Assembly (NCBI GenBank): GCA_034440635.1
Contig: JAOTON010000385.1
Coordinates: 402,501 to 466,500, forward strand
Length of the DNA: 64,000 nt
Direction: 5' to 3'
DNA from: Lepas anatifera
Lineage: Eukaryota; Arthropoda; Thecostraca; Lepadidae
The notes below the pieces were generated by a model that saw nothing but the letters and a program-made list of their open reading frames with translations, made no database searches and had not been told where the DNA came from. Within the stretch, counting starts at the first letter, position 1. Every line of letters begins with the position of its first letter. Positions 10,991 through 22,760 of the stretch are shown here, piece by piece. The translations under genes were made by a program, and so were the position numbers.

Positions 10991-13059
10991 TCAAAAAATC
11001 TGATTGACTTCGAATGTGAGGCTGCCTGTGAATCTATATTTATCCTTTCGGGACCCTGTTAATGTGCCCACTAACCGACCTCAAGTTTTGTTGGTGGGGG
11101 TGTGTTGCGTGGGGAGTGCCTCCTCCCGGCAACCTATTTTTTATGCCCTGTCGGTGGCCCAGTGAGACTCCGACTCCAGCAGTCGAACTGAGTACAACTT
11201 GGACAAAATTTGTATAAAAAAACAAATAGCTGCGACATGATTAGATATGCAATTTCCATTTTGGTGTCTCATCAATTTGTACTCCTATGTATTTGGATTT
11301 ACTCCCGCGAGTTCATGTTGCTTCATTTAGAATTGAATCCAAAGAAGTATTTTTTCCTTTTAGAGTATATCTGGTACCATTATTTCGAAACATTTAATGA
11401 AAGACGATTAGCTCTAAACCAATGTGTTACCTTTAAAAACGTGGTCTGCATGTTTTCTTGAAGTGGCATAGATTTGCCTTTAATCAAAATAGCTGTATTA
11501 TGAGCCAAATAAAGTTGGCATTATAGAAATTAAGTGAAGGTCATTAATATAAAACTACGAAAACGTTTTTTCTGACGGCTTCTTCTACGAAACTTGTCGG
11601 CGCGGCGGTTTTCGCTCGCGAACGGGGAGAGGCCTCTACGAATCCTGCGTGCCACGCGCCGTGTCAAACATCCCCATTTTACCGATCCCAACATAGTTCT
11701 GTGGCCGAACTCCAGCATGCTCTGCCGTCAAGTGCCAAGGTATTTTCCTGTTTTGTTGTAGTGTGAAGAATAAACTGATGGGGCTCTACAGGTACTTTCA
11801 AGTACAACACGTCCGAAAGTGACGACCCGATCTTACAATAAAGCTACAGCTGTCGTTTCTGCTGCGTACAGCCGGGCGTCGGACACGGGCGGGGACTGAT
11901 ACCGCAGGCCTCATTCATACATGTTTGACCAGAAAGTGTAGCAATGCTGTCCACTATTTATCTTAAGAGGCCCTACTTGTTACCTTATTTATAATGATGG
12001 CAAACTATGAATTTTAAGCGATTTTGCATGGCTTGTTAGAATGAAGTAACGGTAAATACATAGCAGGAGAGTCAGCGAAGATGCTATTAAATCCACATTA
12101 TAAAGTTCACATTTCTTTCTTTCTGTATTTACTGAGATCACGCTGATTATGGTACGGCAGGAATCAATCAGAAATTTGGAGTGTTCCATACAATTTATAG
12201 GAATACCTTCCAATGTATAGGTACCGGTCATCCAAACACTGCAGTTTATCATCGTTCTGCTAAATAGATTAATATATGTGATTGCGTTCAAAAACAAATT
12301 TGCATGTATACGGCATAAGTATAAGTGGAATCCATGACAGTTAATATGGGTGGTTCACACAGTATGCGTATTATTTTGGGAGCAATGTGAAGTAGCAACA
12401 TCGATAAACATCCGTAAAAATAGACCTGCTGTCTTAAAAATATTCATCTCCGTTCTAAACATGTACATAGATTGTCACTGGTCACAAACAACGATTTCCC
12501 ACCCGTAATCAGCCAAGATGTTCCTGCCAGCGTAAAGCCGTCACCTAGATGTTAATGCGTTGGTCCCTGTACTACAGGATCACACGAGAACTGCTTGAAC
12601 ACAGTCTTAAACAATATAACCAATGTCAATGGACATCAGATGCCACAGCATTCGGCCAGTACCGTCATGATTACAGATATAACACAGATAACCAGCATAC
12701 ACCAAACAGTACAGTTGTCAATCACCATTATCATCATAATTGGGACTTAGGGCCCGCCAACAACGAAGCTTATGTGGCCAGTACAGTTGTCAAACCACAG
12801 TCAGTGTTCACTTAGCACGTTCAGCTCAGCCTACGGAGGGCACAAACCTGAGCTGATATTCACAACCAGGGTAATTCACTCTCGTGGGATAGTGATATTA
12901 ACACATGGTTGCTCCCACGAAAAAAACACAGTCAAACGGTGATGCTTGATTATTTCGGACAGTGATGTTCCAAAATCTGTCTTCGCTTTCACGGATTCAT
13001 GGACCGATTATGGTCGAACAAGATAAACTCTCAGAGGGCTAGCTCCTTGCAATTAACTA
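10991..13059. other. No gene recognised
   Basis: AT-rich. CAGTGAGACTCCGACTC-like strings at about 10960 and 11160 suggest remnants of a SINE tail repeated in both orientations. Other short open frames lack domains. The stretch before 13060 is the 3' flank of the minus-strand gene; I see no clear AATAAA on that strand close by. Confidence 0.35.
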
Positions 13060-13761
13060 TCATTGCACCGGCGGAGGTTTACTCTTCACAGTTTCGTCGT
13101 AGCTCGGTGGAGGCGTGTAGGGAGGCGGTAGTAGCTCGCGGAGTCGTGCCGAAGCGCCGCGCGGAGGAGGCGGACCCCTGAGGGGAGGCAAGGAGTCGCG
13201 GCCCCGGCCTCCGTGCCCAGCGCTGAGGGGCGCCACTCGGGGCGCTGAGAGAGACCACACAGACATGGACCGTCGCGTTCCGGAGGGTCGACGAAGGCAG
13301 GAGCGCTTCAGTATGAAGGCCAGACAGACGAGCAGCACGCCGGGCGTCATCATGACAGCCACCACCCAGAGGGGGTACCTCAGCGGCGAGCGCGAGCCGG
13401 AGCCGTGACGGACATGCTGGTCGGAGGAGCTGCCGAGGAGGATGCACCGGCCGCGCAGGGGGCGAGCCAGGCCGCGGCAGACGCATCGAGCTGCCGCTGA
13501 ACATGTGGCCAGTGGGTCGCGGATTTGGCACTGGTAGCTGACGGCGCACCGCTGACCGAGCGAGCGATAAGGCAGACAGACGCCCTGCAGTTGAACGTGG
13601 TCCACTCGACACCGGCAGACGGCCGCTCCCACCGCCTCGCGGTCGCAGATCTGACCGGAGCCCAGACAGTTGGCCGAGCTGTTGCAGGGCCTGAAGAGGG
13701 TGGTGTCGGCGGCCAGCGCCGGTGACACCAGCGCCAGCCACAGTCCCGCCAGCACCAGCAT
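13060..13761 (-). CDS. Cysteine-rich EB-like single-pass membrane protein with PPxY tail
   Basis: A 233-residue protein. Residues 1-17 are a clear signal peptide ending ALA, with cleavage before A18. Residues 26-106 contain twelve cysteines in short-spaced pairs (CRC, CVC), resembling the EB/EGF-like modules of arthropod secreted and membrane proteins. One membrane segment spans about 131-151 and is followed by basic residues, giving type I topology. The cytoplasmic part is Arg/Ser/Pro-rich and ends with PPPY (212-215) and PPSY (218-221), which are WW-domain ligand motifs typical of proteins handled by Nedd4-type ubiquitin ligases. The start is the first Met of the frame. A CTGTGCAG splice acceptor lies directly before it, so an upstream 5' UTR exon is possible. 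The gene is strongly GC-rich against an AT-rich flank. No close family name is recognised; the ligand-binding role is unknown. Confidence 0.75.
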   Translation of the reverse strand: MLVLAGLWLALVSPALAADTTLFRPCNSSANCLGSGQICDREAVGAAVCRCRVDHVQLQGVCLPYRSLGQRCAVSYQCQIRDPLATCSAAARCVCRGLARPLRGRCILLGSSSDQHVRHGSGSRSPLRYPLWVVAVMMTPGVLLVCLAFILKRSCLRRPSGTRRSMSVWSLSAPRVAPLSAGHGGRGRDSLPPLRGPPPPRGASARLRELLPPPYTPPPSYDETVKSKPPPVQ

Positions 13762-13854
13762 CCTGCACAGACCAGTGGTGAGGACGGCGTCCTGACGAGG
13801 GCCGATCCTAAATTAATGTTCCCTCCGGAACGGCTAGCTGTTTCGCTTTTGGGG

Positions 13855-14045
13855 ATACGTGGAGTGTTGCTGCTATGAAGACTTGTGCTGTTTTGAGGGC
13901 TGATGTGGAATGCTGAATTGTTCTAGAGGTTCGTACTGTTCGCAGTCCGATGCTGTTCTGAAGGTTGGTGCACTCTTGAAGACTGATGTTGAAGGTTGAA
14001 GCTGTTCTGAAGGTTTGTGCTGTTTCGTAAGCTAACACTGGTAAC
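13855..14045. repeat. Degenerate ~30-bp tandem repeat upstream of the EB-like gene
   Basis: Repeated variants of GCTGTTCTGAAGGTTTGTGC and GAAGACTTGTGCTGTTTTGA recur about every 30 bp. The array lies 94 bp beyond the start codon of the minus-strand gene, in its presumed promoter or first intron. Confidence 0.55.
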
Positions 14046-16390
14046 GTCACTGCATTGATGCAACACAGTAGAAGCTCCGCTGCTGTTCCGTTTTCAAAAC
14101 TTTGTAGATTTTAGTGACGTTATTGTGATGCATATGATTGCTTCAACAGCAGTAATGACTGAGGTCATATGGAGTCTCAGGTTTAATCGCACCGTCGCGC
14201 CGATTATATTGTTGAGGCAGGCTCCTGATTGGACCAGAGTTTCGGTCGCTGATGCTTGGTTTTGCAAGATGCGATCTTCACAAAACTAGGTCACGTCTCC
14301 ACATCCAGTCTAAAAGTACAAATGTTCCTGGGTTTTACTTTCTTCCAATGGACTTCGAGTCGGCTGGTTCAATACCTAAGCGTTTGTAATTTTCTTCGGG
14401 GAAGATTGAAAAGTCTCCAAAACTTCTGGCGCCACTGTTTTTTTTCTCAACGCCAAGGTATACGTTAGTGTTTCACTATGGTTTTTTCATCGCCAATGTA
14501 TACTTTAGTGCTTCACTAACTTGCAGTGCTTAGAATTTCAAGTATATTCTACCAGACTGACAGCACCCGCACCATGGCTACCAGGAAACGATCACAGACC
14601 TACTTCATCTTTCCATCACTGGAGCACCCATGTGCAAGTCCGTTTTAATCAGGGATATATGTATATATGACCTCAATATTTCACCCCACTCTTACTTTTG
14701 CTCACTTTGTGGCTTTGGTGTTTAAATTATGGTTCTCACATGTCGAACTGCAAAATGGAGTGGCGTGTTCACTGGGCAAAACCACCAAATAAAACACTTG
14801 CGTCCCACACTAAGGCTCCGTTGCTTCAGGTCCCGAGGGTGATTACCGGCGACCAGACACCCCCGGCGCCGCTCACCTGGACTGACCGGGCCCCGACTGC
14901 GGCCACCAGGCAGGTGTGACGTCATAATTGTACGGTAGAGGGTAAAGGTGAAAAGCGCTGCCATTTACAACATTTACTGCCGTTTGAATTAGCAAGCGGC
15001 TCTGTGTTGTACACAGTTCCGGGAACTGTATCAGTCGTGAAGGTATTTACAGCTAGTTCGTGTCTTAAGGTTTCATGTCGCAAGGTACTACTGGGACGGG
15101 GGCCTTGCAGCGTTTGGTAGTAGCATTGTGTCGCAGTTGCCGCCTCCACAGGTGATTATTGCCGCGCGCGTTACCATGTCAACAGGCGACGCATGCCAGG
15201 GTAAACATCGACCGGCACTCAGGAGTTATAGAAACAACGATCACCGCAGACTGATCGCTCACAAAAATATTCACCAGGTTTCGTCTCGTAAGGTATCTGT
15301 TAATAGGGTTTTGCAAATTTCACCTTGCGGGCCATAAGCCAAGGAAAAAGTTTGTAATTAAGCCTTTGATAAGGTTCAGGCAAGGTTTTTTGCCACAGAT
15401 TCTGCTGCTGCAAATTATACGTAAGCTGATACATTGATTCGGCAACCACGTGTTTAGATGACTAGAAACAAGTGTATAACGAAACAGTTTCCCTTATTTT
15501 AAGCGTATATCACCATGTCCACCCTTGCTTTTCTAATTTCCGGGAGTATATTCATAAGCAGCTTATCATGTTGCGTCCCGTTTACTGCAAGTAGATTTAG
15601 TGGCATAGTTTCACGTTTGCATTACGGCTTCTGTTAAGGTTGTGTTTGTTTAGTATTTATCAACCCTCGCCGCTCTGTTGGGGATACCTTTCCTTCCCTT
15701 CCTCAGAGCTTTTCCGGAGTGGCTGGAAAACGGCAGTTTGCAGAGCCTCCGTACTTAGCATAGCTGTTCTTTTATCCTTTCCGCATCTAACCTCTCAAAT
15801 GTAAGTTAAGGTAATGTCAGGTCAGATCGCGAGCCTATTTAAAGTGGCCTGGCCTATAGCTTTCAACAGATTTCAAGTCATTTGCAGACCACTGTGTGCT
15901 GTGAGGGTAACTGGGGCTATTACCCCTCCGGAGCCAATATCATAATTATGGTTCGAAATTTAGCAATGAAACATTAAACACTTCATAATTTCAGAAAAAA
16001 ATGGTAAGAGTAATCCATCTGCCCCCCCACATATCACCTCCAAAACATCACACCTTTCCCCTGCGGGCACGTTTTTTAGTAATAAAAAAGAGTATCCCAC
16101 CTCACCGCTGAATAAATGCAGGCCTTAAAAACAGACACATGGCACTGATTTGCTTCGGTTAAATAGGTCCCATCTCTGGGCCAGACAAAAACAAATTCTT
16201 TCATTATGTTTACCTGGGGTAATTCCGTTTTGCAGGCGAAAGCAGCCAACGACTAAAATTTAGCTGATTGCCGGCTATAGAGGAAGCTAAAGTGTGGAAA
16301 AGTTCCGTTTTCTTCTTTGAATCAACCAACTTTGTATGCACTTTATGGACACAATCCTCAAAAAAGAAAAACGCACAATTTTCTTTGACA
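14046..16390. other. No gene recognised; small 40-bp duplication at 14451-14520
   Basis: At 14451-14520 the string CGCCAAGGTATACGTTAGTG recurs 40 bp later as CGCCAATGTATACTTTAGTG. Elsewhere only short open frames without domains are seen. Confidence 0.4.
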
Positions 16391-17365
16391 AAAAGTGCCC
16401 TGCTAGGGGAATTTTCCCCCTCCCTCCTGGTTTTCCCAAATTAACGTACAAAAGAGACGCAAAAAAACGCAACTACCAGTACGTTATCCAAGCCATTTTA
16501 AGCACCTGACCTTTTTTTGCTTTAAATCAGAACATGTCAGGTCAAGAAGCTATTCAACGTCAAGCGTTTCGACCTCAAAACCAAAACTTACGAGTTTAAA
16601 GCGGCGTCAAAGGAACATCTGATGACCGATCAGTTTCAAACTTCCACAACATGGTAAGGTTATCAGAGTCAACACATTTGTGATATCAAATTTTTATTAT
16701 TGTTGACCTAAGATGTGGTTAGTTTTTCGGTCATCTCATCATAAGTCTACGATGAAAAATAGAAAGAACCCAATTTTATTAAAAATTGGATAGACCAACT
16801 TCGAACACCCCAAACCATATGTTCTAACCACAACCTCGATAACGAAGTTGAGTTTTTCGACCATCGGACCTCTCAAAGTTCATGTGAGGTCACATGAGCA
16901 CACTGTTATTATTTTGCCAATAACATCGCACTGAGTTGTGAAAAAAACTTATATTTTGCTTGCACAGTGCCTATCTTGTCACGGGGAGTCGATTCATACG
17001 CAACGTAGCTATACCAGACGGCCATGTGAGCCTGACCTAGCTCAATGCCAGGTAATTTTCACTATTTGACCTAGCAAGGTCATATTACCTATACATCATT
17101 CGATTTGCCACGACGAGAGGAGTCCAACGATGCCCAAAAAATTGATCTAGCTCCACTGAGTAAAAAATATATAAGGGAAAATGTACACTGCCCTGTTGAA
17201 AGCCTACGGAACCTCCCTTTAACTCTGCTGACCTCAATATTGACCTGAGCTAAACATAGAAATCATAATTTACATTTTGTCTCATCAAGAAGTTTCAAAC
17301 GCCGTCGGTAATTTTTCTCTAGCTTTTCCAGGAAGCGAGATACGGGCGAAGAATGCCCCTTCCCT
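16391..17365 (+). mobile_element. TTAA family 1 element, old degenerate copy (1D)
   Basis: Sequence order matches the better copies at 35889-36956 and 18412-19430: CCCTCCTGGTTTTCCC near the left end, a string near 16445 ending in AAAGAGACGC, GTTGACCTAAGATGTGG in the middle, TTGACCTAGCAAGGTCATAT near 17070, and GAGATACGGGCGAAGAATG at the right. Terminal TTAA sites are eroded. Non-coding. Confidence 0.65.
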
Positions 17366-18306
17366 GCAGAGTGAAGTGCATCATTCCAGAGACTCCAGCG
17401 AGGGTCTCCTGTTAACAGTACTGCAGTAGTGAGGCCTTGGTCTGCGTGAAGTCATATTTCGACACATGATACCTGCGACAGGTATCGCAGCAAATGAAGA
17501 CGGAAAGAAAAACTTCCAAGACCGTTCAATACCATCGCACACAACTGCCTGCTTCTCGAGCGCCGGCCGCTCTCCTGCTCTCTCCCTCTCCCTCCCCTCT
17601 CTCCCTCTCCCTCCCCCTCTCCTCTCTCGCTCTCTCTCTCTCTCTCTCTGTCAATATGTATTACATTAGCTCGGTCCCGGCAGCTCTGCCCTCATGGAAA
17701 GGGTTCAGGAGGGACAGAGTATCTACCGAGACCGCAATACCCAAATACACGTGGTCCGCTACTTTAGTCCACTACTCACTAATTGCGGACTGCCCAAAAT
17801 ATAGCGGATTACTGGTGACGGTTTCTACAACCAAAACGCAGCGGATTTGCAAAAATTGACAAAGTGCTATCACCACTGACAGCCTGCCAGGTGGACCAAC
17901 CCCCAAAATAATGAAGGGTTGGAGATTGGGGGAATCATGGTTAACTCCAAAAGAAATAAAAGCAGATCAACTGTCTTTTGTAATGGGTTTGCCTATCTTA
18001 GAGGAAAACTGTTCCTTTTGCATACCTTATAAAAAACAGTATTATTCCTTGAAATTCCATTTAAAAAGAGCAATCAATCGCTATCCCTGGACCGCCTTTG
18101 ATACACGAATCACTTTCTAATAAAACGTAGCGGTACCGGATTACGGAGTAACGGGTAGCGGTTTCGCGATTTAAAAAGAAGCGTTGCAAAGTGATGCAGC
18201 GAGTCTAAGAGAAAACAAGGGGAAACCCCCAACAGCAAATTTCAGAAGAAACGCAAAATGGATATGCTACGTTTAAGAATTGTTTTGAACACTTTTATAT
18301 ATGATT
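17366..18306. other. No gene recognised; CT-rich microsatellite at 17568-17649
   Basis: A pyrimidine tract of CTCTCCCTCTCC-type units ending in (CT)n covers 17568-17649. The rest contains no supported gene. Confidence 0.6.
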
Positions 18307-20120
18307 TTAAAGGGAGATACGCGAAAAATAATTTATTTGCTAGATCAAAAGGCCACAAAAGTTGTTTCAGAAGTCCTATTCCCATTTTTGCGAATTCGGC
18401 CTGCAAATGCCTTAACACGTGCCCCGCTGGGGTCCCATGCATGACGCGCCCCGCTGGGGGGCGTTTTTAGCCCCCTTCCATATCTCGTTCCCCACGAAAG
18501 CTAAAGAAAAATTACGGCAGTTCGAAAGCTCTTGACAAGACGAAGAGAATTTATATAAATAATTTTTATGTCAGGTCAATATTGAGGTCAGCATAGGTCA
18601 AAGAATCCTCCGTCGGCTTACAACAGAGCAGTGTACGTTTCCCTCTCTAGATCTGCCCTCAGGGGAGCTAGAACAAATCTTTATGCATCGTTAGATTCCC
18701 CTCATCGCGGCAAATCGAATGATGTATAATATGATCTGGGTAGTTCAAATAGTCAAAATGACCTGACCTTGACCTAGGTCAGGGTCACAGAGTGACCTGG
18801 TATGGTCATGTTGCATATCAATAGACTCCCTGTGAGAATATAAACACAATGCAAGCAAAATGAGTATTTTGGCTTTATCTCATTTCAGTGAGAAGTTATT
18901 GGCAAAACAATCACTCTCTGCTCCCGTGACATGATATGACCTTTGAGAGGTCAGATGCTCAAAAATTCAACTCATATTGGTCACGATACACGTCACAATG
19001 CTAAAGCTTGAGGATTTTCGACCTTATCTATAGTATTGACTGAATCGGTCCTTCGGTTTTTACACTTATAATGAGGTGACCAAAAAATTGACCCCACCTT
19101 AGGTCACCAATATCAAAATTCCGAGATAGCAGATTTGTAGACCCTAATGACCTTATCATATTGTGGAAGTTTCAAACTGATCGCTTTGCTAATGTTCCCT
19201 GGGCGCTGCTTCAAACTCGTAATTTTAGGTTTTGAGGTCGGAACACTTGACCCTGAATAGCTCCTTGACCTGACATGACCTTAACAAAAAAAATTTAGTC
19301 AGATGTGTAAAATTGATCCGGTATAAGGTAACGTAAGTGTCGTTGTTCTGCGTCTCTTCATTTTTGAGCTATCTGGGAAAAACCAGGAGGGGGCGAACTC
19401 CGCCCCCCTCCCCAGCGGGGTGCGTGTTAAAATTGCTCTCAAAGTCAACATTTATATAACGACTTTACCGGTACACCTCATATCGGTGTAAGTCAAGTGT
19501 ACGTACCCCCGGCTAAGGCTATCAAATTCTCTGAAAAACCGGTCTCATTTTTTCCTAAGCACTGACTTAAAAGTTTAAAACTATTAAATAAAAGTTATTT
19601 TAAAAAGTTTCTGCCAAAAATAATATTATAACAAAAATATAGGACTTTAAAGAAATCACAATTGACCAGTCAGAACGTAGAACCACCTCATAGCGGGGTC
19701 ACGTGACATTTCTGACGCTAAAGTGTTGTCGTCCTGGGGCTGAAGCAGAAGACGACACAAGACCTGAGGTACGAAACGGCTGAAGACTTGAGTAATTATG
19801 TTTTTTTCCGTTTCTAGGGTGAACTAAGTCATTTTGCATTTTTTAAAGGCTTTACAAAATTAATTCAAATACAAATACAGGAGAACAGACATTTTCATTA
19901 CAAAAAATCGTTCCTTTTTAACTTTTTAAATAGTTTTCAAAAAGTAAGTGATGGGTGAAGGTTTCAGCATTTTATCGAAACTGTTAACCTATTTTGATAA
20001 TATGTGAGTGGCCTCCCAAAATTTTGCCGAAGATACAAAAATAATTGACAGTTTTGTTATCAGGATTTTTCAAATAGCAAGAAACCACAATAATAATTTT
20101 TTCGCGTATCTCCCTTTTAA
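18307..20120. mobile_element. TTAA family 5 element, interrupted by a family 1 element
   Basis: Terminal inverted repeats: TTAAAGGGAGATACGCGAAA at 18307 and, read inward from 20120, TTAAAAGGGAGATACGCGAA. The match continues for about 27 bp. TTAA is present at both ends. The family 1 element at 18412-19430 sits inside it. Without that insert the element is about 0.8 kb and non-coding. A second copy starts at 63828 and matches its right end closely in inverted orientation. Confidence 0.75.
18412..19430 (-). mobile_element. TTAA family 1 element (copy 1A), nested in family 5
   Basis: It begins TTAACACGTGCCCCGCTGGG and ends CCCCAGCGGGGTGCGTGTTAA-like, so the ends are inverted and TTAA-bounded. 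The left end has the terminal motif twice: CGTGCCCCGCTGGGG, 12 bp, then CGCGCCCCGCTGGGG. A hairpin-like GGGGGGCG...CGCCCCCC follows inside each end. The interior is rich in AGGTCA/TGACCT half-sites and has no transposase. Orientation is opposite to the copy at 35889. Confidence 0.85.
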
Positions 20121-21314
20121 GCGAGTATAGCAAATGGTCATGCCTAGTCATCCATATTATTTATAGGTATACTCTGCAATCTTCGGTACATCTGTTGCCT
20201 AAGAAGCCTTCGAGTGGCCTTCGAGACACAAAAAATATGGTTTTAGTGCTCCCAAAAACACCGTGAAGCCATTTTAAAGATGACAAGTTTGAATATAAAC
20301 CATCCCAGACAAATCTGTTTCCTTAGACCGGTAAAAAGGCACAACCAGAAACAGCTAGAAAAGTATTCCAAACAATTGGGGAAATGTCTTCCTTACCCCG
20401 GTAAAATCATCAGTGTCGGTACCGGAATACCGAAAAAACATTGTGACGGTTGTATTCGTTGCATATGCTACCGATAGCTGGCGGTATTGTTAGTACTTAT
20501 CACTACTCGAAGAATTTCATGAGTCATTGATTTGCATTATAAAAACTACTCCCAAAGAAAGAAACATTATTGTAGTTGTATGGGTTGCATGAGCTACGCA
20601 TTGCGAAATACCTAAATCCAAATATATATTTTAATTGTTCCATTTCCTAGAACCAAAACTGCGAGATAGCAAGCTTTTCTGGACGAATTTAAGTAATAAG
20701 AAGGTTTGCATTACAAACATCCCCGCATGTGAAATTTTGCAATAGGTACATTTATTGAAGAGCGTAATTTTTAACGCATGCGAAGACATTGTATTCTCAG
20801 ATTTGCGGTTAGGAAGAAATAGTTCTGTAGTTAGAGTAGTTCTGCGTTAGTTAGAGTAGTTCTGCTTTTGTAGAGTAGTTCTGCTATACGAAGAAATAAA
20901 AATACGACAATTTGCGCACGAAGACATGCATTAAAAAGTGTTCAAAATAAATATCCGAACACGGATTAATTGGAACAAAAACCATGCCGATCCACATAAA
21001 ATCAAAACATAGATTTCTACCCTCAGAAGAATGCAGGTCCTTTAGCGGGTTTTCAGAGCCAAGTAATTAGGTCGTTCGCTTCTTTATTTTGCTTTACCTT
21101 CTCTGAATAAATCTTTGAATATGCTTAGGTAAAGTTCCATGCGTCATTTACAAGCTCTCAACCAGTAAAAATATGTTCCATTTCTATATTCTCATGGATA
21201 AAGCCAATGTTTACATTCTGAGTTATTTTAAGGCCAAAAAGAGCCGGACAGAGATATAGTGGAAGTTTTTGCCTTTTTGCATGTAGTTCCTGACTAATTA
21301 ATGTTGGAACAATG
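20121..21314. other. AT-rich, no gene; short tandem repeat at 20821-20884
   Basis: Three units sharing TTAGAGTAGTTCTGC lie at 20821-20884. Nothing else could be identified. Confidence 0.5.
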
Positions 21315-22141
21315 TTAACACGCGCATTGACGGGGGCGGGTACCCGCCCCTCGGGTTTTTCGGAGACAGTAGAAAACGGCGGCGCTACGCGCCGCCGTAC
21401 TTGGTATACCTTTTCCTCATCATTTTTACAACTTCTGTGAAAATTTTAAGGTTAGGTCATCTCGGTCAGGTCACCAGTACAGGTCAAGTGACCCGACCTC
21501 AAAAAAGTTTAAGATAGCATAAGTCGGAGCAGGGTGAACTTATCCGATTGAAACTCATATCACATAATGGCCCCACCGAGTTCTCTAAAATATGTTCCGG
21601 TATTTTGATATCGATGACCTAAGGTCAGGTACGACGCATGACCTCTCCATTGGAAATACATGGGAAAAATGGTTTTTACGGAATAACTCAGTAACGGATG
21701 GTGATAGAGCATTTATTTTAGCAGCATTAGACTCGCCTGGTCTTTGCAGTTCTAATGATATGCATTTTATATAATTTGACCCTGACCTGACTCAGGTCAG
21801 GTCAAATCCTTGATTTGACCTAGCAAGGTCAAATTATATATCATTCGATTCGGCTTGCTAGAGGATTCTATAGTTCAGTCGTTTTGCTCTATCTTTACTT
21901 GTTCAGATGTAATGCCCGAAAAACTGAATTTTACATGTTATCCCTATGACGGGCATGTTTTGACCTCTCGTGACCTTAAATGTGACCTGACAAAAAATGG
22001 TTCAAATGTTTTCGATGGAGAAGTGGATGGGCAGCCCAACGCCTTTACCGTTTTTCGCTACCTACCGTGGTTCTCGAGATCTTAGGGGGCGGGTACCCGC
22101 CCCCGTCAATGCAAAGGTGGCTCGACCCCGTGGCGTGTTAA
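21315..22141 (+). mobile_element. TTAA family 2 element (copy 2A)
   Basis: Starts TTAACACGCGCATTGACGGG and ends with an imperfect inverted match (GTCAATG...GGCGTGTTAA). A palindrome GGGGCGGGTACCCGCCCC lies inside each end. The interior has GATGACCTAAGGTCAGG, CCATTGGAAATACATGGG, and a nested palindrome near 21774-21840 made of TGACCT and AGGTCA half-sites. It is 827 bp and non-coding. The apparent open frames are short and differ between copies. Confidence 0.85.
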
Positions 22142-22760
22142 GGGGTAAGAATGGTCTGGCACATGACCCGCTCAAGGTCAGTGACAGGACAGCAGTTCGT
22201 TAGAAGATGCATGGGTTCTGAGGTTATCCAAAAAAATCTCATTTTACGGTGGGCTGTTTCGAGTCAGCAGAAGGCTGAAAATTCACTTCCCCCATTTCCA
22301 ACCATGATCAGTGACGGTGGAAGGTCCGAATTTATGGGAGGGGCACCATGGACTTTTCAGCCCATTTCTCTTCGGTCAACGCCATAGGGTCAGTGTTAAA
22401 ATTTCTGATTTAAGAGGGGCACCGTGCCGCGGTGCCCCCTCCTCAGCCAGTGATCGTCATCGATTGAAGGTATGGGTGGAGATCCTGGACGGGTTGAGGG
22501 GGCTCAGGACCACCGGATTTTCGGTCTCCGAAGGGCTTTGTTTAGGGCTAGTATTGCCGTGTCAGCGTTAGCCCACCCAGACCCCCCCTGGATCCAAAAG
22601 AGATAGCCAACCCTGATGGCAAGGAATCCTGATCGAGACGAAGCGAGCTCTGACATCAGGTCCCATCTACGTGATAGCTGCATGTGACAGCGCTACCTAT
22701 TCCTAACAGAAAGGAGGAAATATTTAGCGCCATCTATAAGAGTTGCCGCCAGTCAACTGA
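22142..22760. other. Unassigned, with GC-rich hairpin near 22415
   Basis: Contains a potential hairpin with GGGGCACC and GGTGCCCC arms at about 22418-22440, and a related GGGGCACC string at 22340. No coding region is supported. Confidence 0.35.

Noticed and set aside
18412..19430. Helitron, because of hairpins near the ends
   Set aside because: The ends are inverted repeats bounded by TTAA. There is no 5'-TC / CTRR-3' asymmetry and no A-T insertion site.
21315..22141. CRISPR-like or satellite array, because of regularly recurring AGGTCA motifs
   Set aside because: Motif spacing is irregular, there are no spacers between identical repeats, and the whole unit is a dispersed element with TTAA ends.
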